Assembly (NCBI GenBank): GCA_963790775.1
Contig: CAWBPR010000008.1
Location: forward strand, 248,001-312,000
Origin: JASJBU01 sp963790775
Lineage (GTDB): Bacteria; Pseudomonadota; Gammaproteobacteria; Chromatiales; Chromatiaceae
Length of the DNA: 64,000 nt
Direction of reading: 5' to 3'
Shown: one piece after another, positions 8,612 through 16,936 of the stretch
Layout of the letters: every line of letters starts with the position of its first letter
Numbering within the stretch: the first letter of the stretch is position 1
Made by a program: the position numbers and the translations under genes
The notes under the pieces: generated by a model
Databases searched by the model: none
The model's input: the letters and a program-made list of their open reading frames with translations, nothing else
What the model was told of the DNA's origin: nothing

Positions 8612-9538
8612 ATGAATCGAGTCACTATCATAGGCGCTGGCATGGTAGGTGAAACCACTGCACAGATATTAGCGGAAGCTGAACTCTGTCGTGAACTGAT
8701 ACTGATTGACATCCGGGAGGATGCCCCGCAGGGTGTGGCGCTGGATGTGATGCAAACATCCAGTTTTTTTAATTTCGACACGCGGGTGATTGGATCGAAT
8801 GATCCATCCGCTATGGCAGGGTCGGAGCTGATTATCATTACAGCTGGAGTCCCCCGGAAGCCCGGGATGTCTCGGTCAGATGTGTTGAGTGTCAATTTAG
8901 GGATCATCGATGGAATCGTTGATAATGCTCTTGAGTATGCGCCAAATGCGATGATATTGATGGTGACCAACCCGGTAGATGTTTTGACCTACCGAGTTTG
9001 GCAGCGAACACGCTGGCCGCGTCACAGGGTTTTCGGGCAGGCGGGCGTGCTGGATGCTTCGCGTATGGCCAGTTTTATCGCCATGGAGACAGGATTCTCC
9101 TCACGTGATATTACAACAATTGTATTGGGCGGACATGGGGATACGATGGTGCCGTTGCCGCGTTTCTGCACGATTAATGGTATACCGCTGAGGCAGTTTA
9201 TCAGTGATGATAAACTCCAGGCGATTATCGAGCGTACGAGGAATGGTGGAGCAGAGATCCTTTCGTTGAGAAAGACCAGCAGCGCTTATGATGCACCTGC
9301 TGCTGCAGTGGCGACGATGGTGGATGCTATTGTCAATAACCGGCGCAGAATTCTGCCGGCAGTTGCGCTATTGGAAGGTGAATATGGCCAGCAGGCTTTG
9401 GCTATGGGTGTTCCCTGTGTGCTCTCTGAGCAAGGAGTGGAAAGAATTGTTGAATTAGATCTAAATGACGATGAGTGGGACTTGTTCAATACCTCTGCCC
9501 GAACGGTTCGTCAGGATATTGAGCGAATTCAAGATTAG
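8612..9538 (+). CDS. mdh: malate dehydrogenase, LDH-like type
   Basis: A 308-residue NAD-dependent enzyme interconverting malate and oxaloacetate. The nucleotide-binding GAGMVGET is at 8-15. The substrate loop AGVPRKPGMSR has Arg at the position where lactate dehydrogenases have Gln, and GQAGVLDASRM and the catalytic GGHGDTMVPL are also typical of the LDH-like (bacterial/MDH3) malate dehydrogenases rather than the E. coli type. GGAGA precedes the ATG. It is followed 79 bases later by citrate synthase in the same direction, so malate to citrate flow is encoded together. The C-terminal tail after LSEQGVERIVELDL is normal for the family. Confidence 0.95.
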   Translation: MNRVTIIGAGMVGETTAQILAEAELCRELILIDIREDAPQGVALDVMQTSSFFNFDTRVIGSNDPSAMAGSELIIITAGVPRKPGMSRSDVLSVNLGIIDGIVDNALEYAPNAMILMVTNPVDVLTYRVWQRTRWPRHRVFGQAGVLDASRMASFIAMETGFSSRDITTIVLGGHGDTMVPLPRFCTINGIPLRQFISDDKLQAIIERTRNGGAEILSLRKTSSAYDAPAAAVATMVDAIVNNRRRILPAVALLEGEYGQQALAMGVPCVLSEQGVERIVELDLNDDEWDLFNTSARTVRQDIERIQD

Positions 9539-9561
9539 TTACCGGCGCTGAGATTTATAAG

Positions 9562-9589
9562 TGCCAATGCTTAAAGCGTAGTATTGGCA
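9562..9589. other. inverted repeat TGCCAAT...ATTGGCA in the mdh-gltA spacer
   Basis: Seven-base arms at 9562-9568 and 9583-9589 with a 14-base loop that itself can fold (GCTT-A-AAGC). It may attenuate or stabilise the mdh or gltA message. There is no strong T-tract after it. Confidence 0.35.
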
Positions 9590-9617
9590 TCATTAATAGT
9601 GAGTAGAGGAGTAAGTA

Positions 9618-10916
9618 ATGGCAGAAGAAAAAACATTCACGTTGATAAATGATGAAACAGGCCAATCGGTCAAGTTGCCTGTAAGAGAGTCTGTGCAGGG
9701 ACCTGCTGCTATCGATGTTTCTTCGCTCTACAAGGATGCTGGAGTATTCACCTATGATCCTGGTTTCATGTCAACGGCCAGCTGCCAGAGTAAGATTACC
9801 TATATTCAAGGTGAAGAGGGTTTACTTGAGTATCGGGGATATCCCATCGAGCAGTTGGCGGAGAATGGTGATTTTGTAGAGACTGCATACCTTTTGCTCT
9901 ATGGCGAACTGCCGACAGCGACAGAGCTTGCCGGGTTTGATCACGAGATTTCCCACCACACCATGCTCAACGAAACCCTGAAGAACTTCTTCAATGGCTT
10001 TCACTACAATGCGCATCCCATGGCAATCATGGTCGGTGTGGTTGGTTCCCTTTCCGCCTTCTATCACGACTCGCTGGATATCAATGACCCACAGCAACGG
10101 GAGGTTGCCGCACATCGACTGATTGCGAAGATGCCCTCTATTGCGGCAGCCAGCTACAGGCACAATATTGGTGCGCCTATTGTCTATCCGCGTCACCGGC
10201 TTTCATACTGCGCAAATCTGCTGCACATGATGTATTCCACTCCTTGTGAGGAGTATGAGCCGGATCCTGTCGCAGAAAAAGCCATGAATCTGTTGTTCAT
10301 TTTGCATGCAGATCATGAACAGAATGCCAGTACCTCTACGGTACGTCTGGCGGGCAGTTCGTTGGCTAATCCGTTTGCCTGTATCGCAGCAGGTATTGCT
10401 TCACTCTGGGGGCCGGCGCATGGCGGCGCCAATGAGGCGGTGCTGGATATGCTCGCTGAAATAGGTGATGTTTCTCAGATAGATAAATATGTCGCTAAGG
10501 CAAAGGACAAGGATGATAGCTTCCGGCTGATGGGCTTCGGACATCGGGTCTATAAAAAGTACGATCCTCGAGCGAATATTATTCGCGATGTCTGTCATGA
10601 GGTACTGGATAGGCTGGCCGATGAAAATAATCCGCTGTTTGAGCTCGCGCAGCGTTTGGAAGAGATTGCACTCAGCGATGAATATTTTATAGAGCGGAAA
10701 CTCTATCCCAATGTGGATTTTTACTCAGGTATCATCTATCGGGCGCTGGGTATTCCGAATAACATGTTTACGGTTATGTTCGCCATTGCTCGCACTGTGG
10801 GTTGGGTCGCGCACTGGATGGAGATGATGAGTGATCCGCGCCAGAAAATCGGGCGCCCAAGACAGGTTTATAAAGGGCATGCCAGGCGGGACTACATTTC
10901 TATCAATCAACGCTGA
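9618..10916 (+). CDS. gltA: citrate synthase, type II
   Basis: A 432-residue enzyme condensing acetyl-CoA and oxaloacetate. Length and the N-terminal beta domain with TYDPGFMSTASC match the hexameric, NADH-sensitive Gram-negative type. Catalytic segments are HADHEQNASTSTVRLAGSS (His), GFGHRVYKKYDPRA (His) and NVDFYSG (Asp). A strong GAGGAG site precedes ATG 9618. The C-terminus RPRQVYKGHARRDYI is typical. The stop overlaps the stop of the convergent gene on the minus strand by 10 bases, so no terminator separates the two. Confidence 0.97.
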   Translation: MAEEKTFTLINDETGQSVKLPVRESVQGPAAIDVSSLYKDAGVFTYDPGFMSTASCQSKITYIQGEEGLLEYRGYPIEQLAENGDFVETAYLLLYGELPTATELAGFDHEISHHTMLNETLKNFFNGFHYNAHPMAIMVGVVGSLSAFYHDSLDINDPQQREVAAHRLIAKMPSIAAASYRHNIGAPIVYPRHRLSYCANLLHMMYSTPCEEYEPDPVAEKAMNLLFILHADHEQNASTSTVRLAGSSLANPFACIAAGIASLWGPAHGGANEAVLDMLAEIGDVSQIDKYVAKAKDKDDSFRLMGFGHRVYKKYDPRANIIRDVCHEVLDRLADENNPLFELAQRLEEIALSDEYFIERKLYPNVDFYSGIIYRALGIPNNMFTVMFAIARTVGWVAHWMEMMSDPRQKIGRPRQVYKGHARRDYISINQR

Positions 10917-11506
10917 TTGAGGAGTTTCTCCAGTCGCTGGATAGTCGCGCCTTTAATCGGGCGATTATCCTGTGGCCCAACTGGTTGATTGTTTCGAGTG
11001 TTATCTGGAAGAACGAGCAATTCAAAGAGATCCCCGTCAGCTGTAAAGCGGAAACTTGGCGTGTTTTTGCGGCTCCCATCAGCAAATTTTATCGAATAAT
11101 CCTTTTCATGCCAGGGGATATGCAATTCCATTAGACTGAAAGCGACCTCTTCAGGTGTGGTTGCGAACAGGTGGAGCCGGATTTGGCTGTTATTGTCTGC
11201 TGTGCCTTCATATACCGGACCTACTAGCAGCGGCTTGAATTGTTTCATGGCCTTCATGGCCTGTAGTGCGGCATTACGCATTTTTTCCACCACTGTTTGC
11301 TGTTCGATGCCGCGAAATAGTCGTTGTTGCTCCCTCAGTGCGGCGTCAATTTCCTCGCGAGCAGGCATCAGTCGTTTGTTATTGATGCCAAGCCGAGCTG
11401 CAGCCTTATGAACGGCATAGTTCTGATCATCCAATCGGCTGTCCGTCAGGATTCTTGCGGCTTCATAAGCAATGAGGCGCTGGATTTCGCGTTTTCCGTC
11501 TTTCAT
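10907..11506 (-). CDS. uncharacterised protein coupled to ponA
   Basis: A 199-residue protein I cannot assign. It has a charged N-terminal region (residues 1-90) rich in Arg, Glu and Gln that looks helical, with a segment YAVHKAAARLGINNKRLMPA, then a mixed alpha/beta C-terminal half. There is no signal peptide or membrane segment. It starts 6 bases after the ponA stop without a visible ribosome-binding site, which suggests translational coupling to ponA. Its stop overlaps gltA by 10 bases. Some relatives may be annotated as nucleotidyltransferase-like, but I see no catalytic GS...DxD signature. Confidence 0.65.
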   Translation of the reverse strand: MKDGKREIQRLIAYEAARILTDSRLDDQNYAVHKAAARLGINNKRLMPAREEIDAALREQQRLFRGIEQQTVVEKMRNAALQAMKAMKQFKPLLVGPVYEGTADNNSQIRLHLFATTPEEVAFSLMELHIPWHEKDYSIKFADGSRKNTPSFRFTADGDLFELLVLPDNTRNNQPVGPQDNRPIKGATIQRLEKLLNQR

Positions 11507-11512
11507 CCAGAG

Positions 11513-13951
11513 TTAAAACGGGTCTTCTGCGGGATCGACGGTTAAAGGTGTGGTGGCGCTGTTATCAGAGGATCCCGCCACTGTTGTCGGCGGTTTGGGC
11601 GCGTAAGCCTCACGAAAAACTTCATAAATTGCATTTTTCTGGCCACTGCCTACGGGTTTTCCGGTGTCAATATCGATTCGCATGGTGATCATACCGGGAG
11701 GCTGCTCAGGCAGGGTTTCCTTAATACCGTCAAGAGCGACTCTCATGTAGTCAATCCAGGCGGGCAGGGCAGCTCGTCCCCCCACTTCACCGCGACCGAG
11801 TGGTGAGGCGTCATCAAAACCAACCCAGGTGATGGCAACATGATGGCGGTTAAAACCATTGAACCAAGCGTCACGTTGATCATTTGTGGTGCCTGTTTTC
11901 CCTGCCAGGTCTTTTCGGCCCAATGTTCTGGCTAGTGTGGCTGTGCCATGCTGAATTACATCCCGCATCATGGAGTTCATCAGGTAATAATTCTGTTCAG
12001 TGATTACTCTTGGCGCACAGGGGGCCGGAATTGTTTCCAGGGTGTCGTTATTCTCAGTAGTGGATGTGGGTGGATGAGTCGTTATGGCATTCTCGCAAAC
12101 CTGTGAAGGGTTGCTTTTGAAGATAACCTTGTTTTTGTCGTCTTCGATGCGTTCAATATAAAACGGTACAATGTGGTAGCCACCGTTGGCTAGAACCGCA
12201 TACCCTTCCGCCATTTGCAGTGGCGTAACTGCACCGCTGCCCAGGGCTAATGACAGATCGTTGGGAAGTTCGTCTTTGAGGAAACCAAAGCGGGCTATAT
12301 AATCTAACGTTGTTTTTACACCTATATCCCTTAATAAGCGTATGGATACTAAGTTGCGTGAGTGGGTCAGGGCGTAGCGCAGGCGTGTGGGACCAAAGAA
12401 TTTCCCGCTATAATTTTCCGGCCGCCATGTGGCTTCAAGGCTGGGATCATCGAATACGACTGGCGCATCGTTGATCAGACTGGCTGCGGTGTATCCCTGC
12501 TCAAGGGCGGAAGAATAGATGAATGCTTTGAATCCGGAGCCTGGTTGACGTTTGGCCTGAGTGACTCGGTTGAATTTACTTAGATAAAAATCATATCCGC
12601 CCACTAAGGCGCGGATAGAGCCATTATCGGGTGAAACTGAGATGAGGGCACCTGCTACCTTGGGTATCTGTGCCAGGCGCCAGTATTGCTCTCCATTATC
12701 CGGTGTTTCTCGATAGATTCGAATCAAGTCACCTTGTTTTAGGATCTCAGTGGCGCTTTTGGGTTTTGGTCCCTGATGGTCCTGGTCCTGGTGGATTCGC
12801 GCCCAGGAGAGGCCCTGCCAATCCAGCATAATTGCTTGGCCGTCGGCGGTTAGTATGTCCACCGATTTTTCATTCGTCCTGGTTACAATCGCGTTTGTCA
12901 AACTGGCTACCTGTTGCATCTCGCTCAGGTGCGCTTGTAATTCATCATGAGTTTCAGTGTCGTTAATATCATGATGTCCTGCTGCGCCACGATATCCGTG
13001 CCGCTTGTCATAGTTTTGTAATGACTTGCGGACGGCTAGATTGGCCGCCTCCTGTAAGCGGCTATCAAGGGTTGTAAAGACACTGTATCCAGTGGTGTAG
13101 GCTTCATCAGCAAATAATTTGACGGCCTCCGCTCTCGCCATCTCTGCTATGTATGGTGCGTCAATTTCATTTTGTGCTTGATGGAGAGATGCCGTGATGG
13201 GTGCTGTAACTGCATCATCATATTGTGTTTTTTGGATATAATTCAAATCGAGCATACGCCGTAGAACATAATTTCTGCGGATCAATGCACGTTCGGGATT
13301 GGTTACAGGGTTAGATCTGGACGGGGCTTTGGGCAATCCGGCAATCATTGCAACTTCTGAAAGCTCAAGTTTTTCTATCGGCCTGCCGTAATAGATCTTA
13401 GATGCGGCGCCTATGCCATATGAGCGGTGCCCGAGATAGATTTTATTGAGATAGAGTTCGAGTATCTCTTGTTTGGAAAGCAGGTGTTCGATCTTCAGGG
13501 CAAGAAATATCTCATTGAGTTTTCGGGTATAGGTTTTTTTGCTGCTGAGAAAGAAGTTTCTTGCAACCTGCATCGTGATTGTACTGCCGCCTTGGCGGCG
13601 CTCTCCGGTCAGGAGAAGTTGAATTGCAGCTCGAATCAGACCCTGGTAATCGACGCCAGGGTGCTCGAAAAAGCGATCATCTTCAGCGGCAAGGAAGGCT
13701 TGGATGACTTGCTCTGGGATCTGTGTGTATTCAAGAGGCTCCCGGCGTTTTTCACCGAATTCGGCAAGTAGTTTTCCGTCACTAGTGTAGATGCGTAAAG
13801 GCACCTGCAAGCGGATATCTTTCAGGGCATCGATTGATGGTAGATCGGATTCCAGATGGAGATAGGCAGTGAAGAGCGCGCCAGCGCCGATAGCAAAAAG
13901 GCCAAGAAAGAGAATAGCGGCGTACTTGATTAATTTGTAGAGCAGCTTCAT
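11513..13951 (-). CDS. ponA: penicillin-binding protein 1A
   Basis: A bifunctional class A peptidoglycan synthase of 812 residues, anchored in the inner membrane by one N-terminal segment (about 11-30). The glycosyltransferase domain shows EDDRFFEHPGVD (90-101) and GGSTITMQVARN. The PBP1A-specific OB-like insert precedes the transpeptidase, whose motifs are SGFK (472-475), SRN (531-533) and KTGTT (685-689). A Pro/Ser/Thr-rich tail ends the protein. It is transcribed divergently from pilM, the usual arrangement in gammaproteobacteria. The 205-base spacer at 13952-14156 is AT-rich and should hold both promoters. Confidence 0.96.
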   Translation of the reverse strand: MKLLYKLIKYAAILFLGLFAIGAGALFTAYLHLESDLPSIDALKDIRLQVPLRIYTSDGKLLAEFGEKRREPLEYTQIPEQVIQAFLAAEDDRFFEHPGVDYQGLIRAAIQLLLTGERRQGGSTITMQVARNFFLSSKKTYTRKLNEIFLALKIEHLLSKQEILELYLNKIYLGHRSYGIGAASKIYYGRPIEKLELSEVAMIAGLPKAPSRSNPVTNPERALIRRNYVLRRMLDLNYIQKTQYDDAVTAPITASLHQAQNEIDAPYIAEMARAEAVKLFADEAYTTGYSVFTTLDSRLQEAANLAVRKSLQNYDKRHGYRGAAGHHDINDTETHDELQAHLSEMQQVASLTNAIVTRTNEKSVDILTADGQAIMLDWQGLSWARIHQDQDHQGPKPKSATEILKQGDLIRIYRETPDNGEQYWRLAQIPKVAGALISVSPDNGSIRALVGGYDFYLSKFNRVTQAKRQPGSGFKAFIYSSALEQGYTAASLINDAPVVFDDPSLEATWRPENYSGKFFGPTRLRYALTHSRNLVSIRLLRDIGVKTTLDYIARFGFLKDELPNDLSLALGSGAVTPLQMAEGYAVLANGGYHIVPFYIERIEDDKNKVIFKSNPSQVCENAITTHPPTSTTENNDTLETIPAPCAPRVITEQNYYLMNSMMRDVIQHGTATLARTLGRKDLAGKTGTTNDQRDAWFNGFNRHHVAITWVGFDDASPLGRGEVGGRAALPAWIDYMRVALDGIKETLPEQPPGMITMRIDIDTGKPVGSGQKNAIYEVFREAYAPKPPTTVAGSSDNSATTPLTVDPAEDPF

Positions 13952-14156
13952 TGCGCGAGATCAAAGGTTTTATGAAAAGGTAAAGTGATCAGTGAAAATC
14001 GATATGGTAACAAAATTAGCAAATGTTTATCGTCACAATTTTTTAAAAAATTACTTCACAAAAAAATCATTTACTGCTATACAGTTACTAAATATATTTA
14101 AAGGAAATCCTCGTTATTTTTGGCCGCACATCATGTTAAATATGTAGGAAAACCCA

Positions 14157-15230
14157 ATGTTTTTCTTAGGAAGAAAAAAACCACCTCTGGTCGGTATTGA
14201 TATCAGTTCCACGGCAGTGAAATTGCTGGAGCTGTCGCAAACTTCTGGGCGAGCAGGCTCCAGCTATCGGGTGGAGGCGTACAGTGTTGAGCCTTTGCCC
14301 TCAAATGCTGTTGTGGAGAAGAATATTGCTGAAGTCGATGCGGTGGGGGAAGCTATCCGTGCTGCACTCAAACGCTCTGGTTCCAAGGCAAAGAATGCGG
14401 CAGTTGCAGTATCCGGTTCGGCCGTAATAACAAAAATTATTTCTATGCCTGCATCACTCTCTGAACAGGATTTGGAAAGTCAGATTCAATTAGAGGCGGA
14501 CCAGTATATTCCATATCCGCTTGAAGAGGTAAATATCGATTTTGAGGTCTTGGGACCATCTGAGAAAAATCCTGAACTTGTAGATGTGCTATTGGCCGCA
14601 TCAAGAAGTGAAAATGTTGATGATCGTGTGGCGGCTTTGGAATTGGCAGGTTTGACCGCAGCAGTGGTAGATGTAGAGGCATATGCTATGGAAAATGCCT
14701 GTACCCAGTTAGTTGATCAATTGCCTGAAGGAGGAGAGGAGCAAACTATTGCTATTGTTGATGTCGGCGCAACTACAACTACCCTGAATGTATTACATAA
14801 CAATAAGATCATATACACCCGTGAGCAGAATTTCGGTGGCCGTCAGTTGACTGAAGAGATTCAGCGCCGCTATGGGTTATCTATGGAAGAGGCGGGAATG
14901 GCGAAGCGACAGGGAGGGCTGCCAGACAATTATGTCCCTGAAGTGCTAGATCCATTTAAAGAAGCAATGGCTCAACAGGTTAGTCGCTCTCTACAGTTTT
15001 TCTTCTCTTCAAGTGCTTATAGCAGTGTTGAACATATCATACTTGCCGGAGGTAGTTCCTCGATCCCAGGAATTGATGACCTGATTGAAGAAAAATTAGG
15101 TACATCGGCATCAGTGGCTAACCCTTTTGCAAACATGTCGGTTGCTAACAAGGTAAAGCCTCAGGTGCTGAGTGCGGATGCGCCAGCGTTGATGATTGCA
15201 TGTGGACTGGCTCTGAGGAGTTTTGACTGA
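14157..15230 (+). CDS. pilM: type IV pilus inner-membrane platform protein PilM
   Basis: A 357-residue actin-like cytoplasmic ATPase-fold protein of the type IV pilus alignment complex. The actin-like phosphate loops are GIDISSTAVKLLEL near the N-terminus and IVDVGATTTTLNV in the middle, followed by ILAGGSSSIPG. The start follows AGGA by a good distance. The N-terminal residues MFFLGRKKPPLVG are typical of the PilM segment that binds PilN. It is first of the pilMNOPQ operon; the pilN start overlaps the pilM stop by one base. Confidence 0.96.
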   Translation: MFFLGRKKPPLVGIDISSTAVKLLELSQTSGRAGSSYRVEAYSVEPLPSNAVVEKNIAEVDAVGEAIRAALKRSGSKAKNAAVAVSGSAVITKIISMPASLSEQDLESQIQLEADQYIPYPLEEVNIDFEVLGPSEKNPELVDVLLAASRSENVDDRVAALELAGLTAAVVDVEAYAMENACTQLVDQLPEGGEEQTIAIVDVGATTTTLNVLHNNKIIYTREQNFGGRQLTEEIQRRYGLSMEEAGMAKRQGGLPDNYVPEVLDPFKEAMAQQVSRSLQFFFSSSAYSSVEHIILAGGSSSIPGIDDLIEEKLGTSASVANPFANMSVANKVKPQVLSADAPALMIACGLALRSFD

Positions 15231-15790
15231 TGGCTCGTATTAATTTACTGCCCTGGCGCGAGGCTGAACGAAAGAGGCGTCAACATGAATTTGGTCTGAT
15301 GGTTTTAGCTGGTGTTGTGATAACCATATTGATTTTGGTTGGAGCACACATGCAGATTGAAAGTCAGATAGATGCTCAAGCACAACGAAACGCTTTTCTA
15401 CAGAGGGAAATCGATATCGTTGAGCAGCAAATTACTGAGATCAAGGACCTTGGTAAAACCAAGGCCAGTTTGTTGGCTCGTATGAATATTATTCAAGAAT
15501 TGCAGAGCAGTAGACCCCAAATCGTACACTTGTTTGATGAGATTGTTTCAACGCTGCCGGATGGAGTGTTTCTGGACCATGTAATACAGTCTGGTACGCA
15601 AGTTGAGATGGTGGGACAAGCTCAGTCAAATGCACGGGTTTCGTCATTTATGCGAAAAATTGAGGATTCTGCTTGGCTGGGGAATCCAAGTTTAGTCTTT
15701 ATTGAAAGTAAAGAGTCGACTGGAACAGGTTTAAGCCACTTTAAATTGACTGCAAGTCAGATCTCCCAGGTAGTGGAGGTGGAAAAGTGA
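15230..15790 (+). CDS. pilN: type IV pilus assembly protein PilN
   Basis: A 186-residue bitopic inner-membrane protein. It opens MARINLLPWREAERKRRQHE, the conserved cytoplasmic motif that inserts into PilM, then has one membrane segment (about 24-40), a coiled coil (about 45-85) and a ferredoxin-like periplasmic domain that pairs with PilO. Start and stop overlaps with pilM (1 base) and pilO (4 bases, GTGA) show tight coupling. Confidence 0.95.
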   Translation: MARINLLPWREAERKRRQHEFGLMVLAGVVITILILVGAHMQIESQIDAQAQRNAFLQREIDIVEQQITEIKDLGKTKASLLARMNIIQELQSSRPQIVHLFDEIVSTLPDGVFLDHVIQSGTQVEMVGQAQSNARVSSFMRKIEDSAWLGNPSLVFIESKESTGTGLSHFKLTASQISQVVEVEK

Positions 15791-16386
15791 ATCTTAATGA
15801 ACTCAATGAACTTGATTTGAGCAATATCGGAGTTTGGCCTGGCCCCGTCAAGCTTGTTTTGGTCTTGTTGGTTTGTGTACTGGTGGGTATTGGGGGTTAC
15901 TATTTAGATATTGAAGAGCAGCTTAATAGACTTTCGAATATTGAGAAAAGTGAAATCGAATTGCGTAGGACATTCGAGGTCAAGCAAGCCAAAGCCGCAA
16001 ATCTGGATGCATACAGAAAGCAGCTTGAAGAGATGAAACAATCATTTGGCGCTATGCTTAGGCAATTACCGAATAAGACTGAGGTTGCTGACTTGTTAGT
16101 CGATGTATCGCAGACTGGTTTGGCTGCGGGCTTGGAGTTTGAGCTTTTTAAACCTGCGGCTGAAGTGCCCAGAGAGTTTTATGCTGAGCTTCCGATTCAG
16201 GTGAAAGTTACAGGCCAATATCATGAGTTCGGTGACTTTATTAGCGGACTTGCCGCGTTGCCAAGAATTGTGACAATTCATGACATCAGGATCAAGGAAC
16301 GGAAAAAAGATGGGTCGAGCAAGCTTCTTATGTTGGAAGCTACTGCAAAAACCTATCGTTATCTTGATGATGAGGAAGTCCAATGA
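15787..16386 (+). CDS. pilO: type IV pilus assembly protein PilO
   Basis: A 199-residue bitopic inner-membrane protein that heterodimerises with PilN. It uses a GTG start inside the pilN stop (GTGA). The N-terminal part has the short cytoplasmic LNELNELDLSNIGVWP segment, a membrane helix at about 21-38, a coiled coil to about 85 and the periplasmic ferredoxin-like fold. pilP begins in a 4-base ATGA overlap. Confidence 0.94.
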   Translation: MNLNELNELDLSNIGVWPGPVKLVLVLLVCVLVGIGGYYLDIEEQLNRLSNIEKSEIELRRTFEVKQAKAANLDAYRKQLEEMKQSFGAMLRQLPNKTEVADLLVDVSQTGLAAGLEFELFKPAAEVPREFYAELPIQVKVTGQYHEFGDFISGLAALPRIVTIHDIRIKERKKDGSSKLLMLEATAKTYRYLDDEEVQ

Positions 16387-16919
16387 TGCCTTCATTCCTC
16401 AAAGTTTATCGTGTAATTCTGATATCTCTGATGGTTGTCGGGCTGGTGAGCTGCGCCAATCCTGATCTGCAGGACCTGAGAAGGTTCGTTGCAGAAAAAA
16501 AAGCAAAATCCCCAGGTCGTATAGAACCAATCCCTGAAATAAAACAAATTGAGACATTTCTGTATGAGCATCTAGGTCGCCGTGATCCTTTCATGCCAAT
16601 GGAAAAGCAGGCTTCGAAAGAAGTGGATGTGGTAGAAAATGGTCTACAGCCAGATTTCAATCGAAGGAAAGAGGAACTAGAAAATTATTCGTTAGATGCA
16701 TTGCGAATGGTCGGAATTCTAGAGCAATCCGGGGTAACCTGGGGTTTGGTTAAAAGTAAAGAAGGCACCATACACAGGGTTAAAAGTGGTAATTACATGG
16801 GCCACAATCACGGCAGAATCATGATGATATCTGAAGATAAGATTGAATTGAACGAGATTATTCAGGATGGTTCTGGCGGTTATAGTGAGCGTCAGGCTTC
16901 ACTGGTTTTGACAGAGTAG
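16383..16919 (+). CDS. pilP: type IV pilus lipoprotein PilP
   Basis: A 178-residue inner-membrane lipoprotein linking PilNO to the PilQ secretin. The lipobox is LVSC at about residue 23, after a hydrophobic signal. The unstructured linker that follows contains the PilNO-contacting region, and the conserved beta domain starts near LGRRDPFMP and includes LDALRMVGILEQSG. It overlaps pilO by 4 bases and is followed after 17 bases by pilQ. Confidence 0.94.
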   Translation: MMPSFLKVYRVILISLMVVGLVSCANPDLQDLRRFVAEKKAKSPGRIEPIPEIKQIETFLYEHLGRRDPFMPMEKQASKEVDVVENGLQPDFNRRKEELENYSLDALRMVGILEQSGVTWGLVKSKEGTIHRVKSGNYMGHNHGRIMMISEDKIELNEIIQDGSGGYSERQASLVLTE

Positions 16920-16936
16920 TCAAGAGGAATTTAGAA

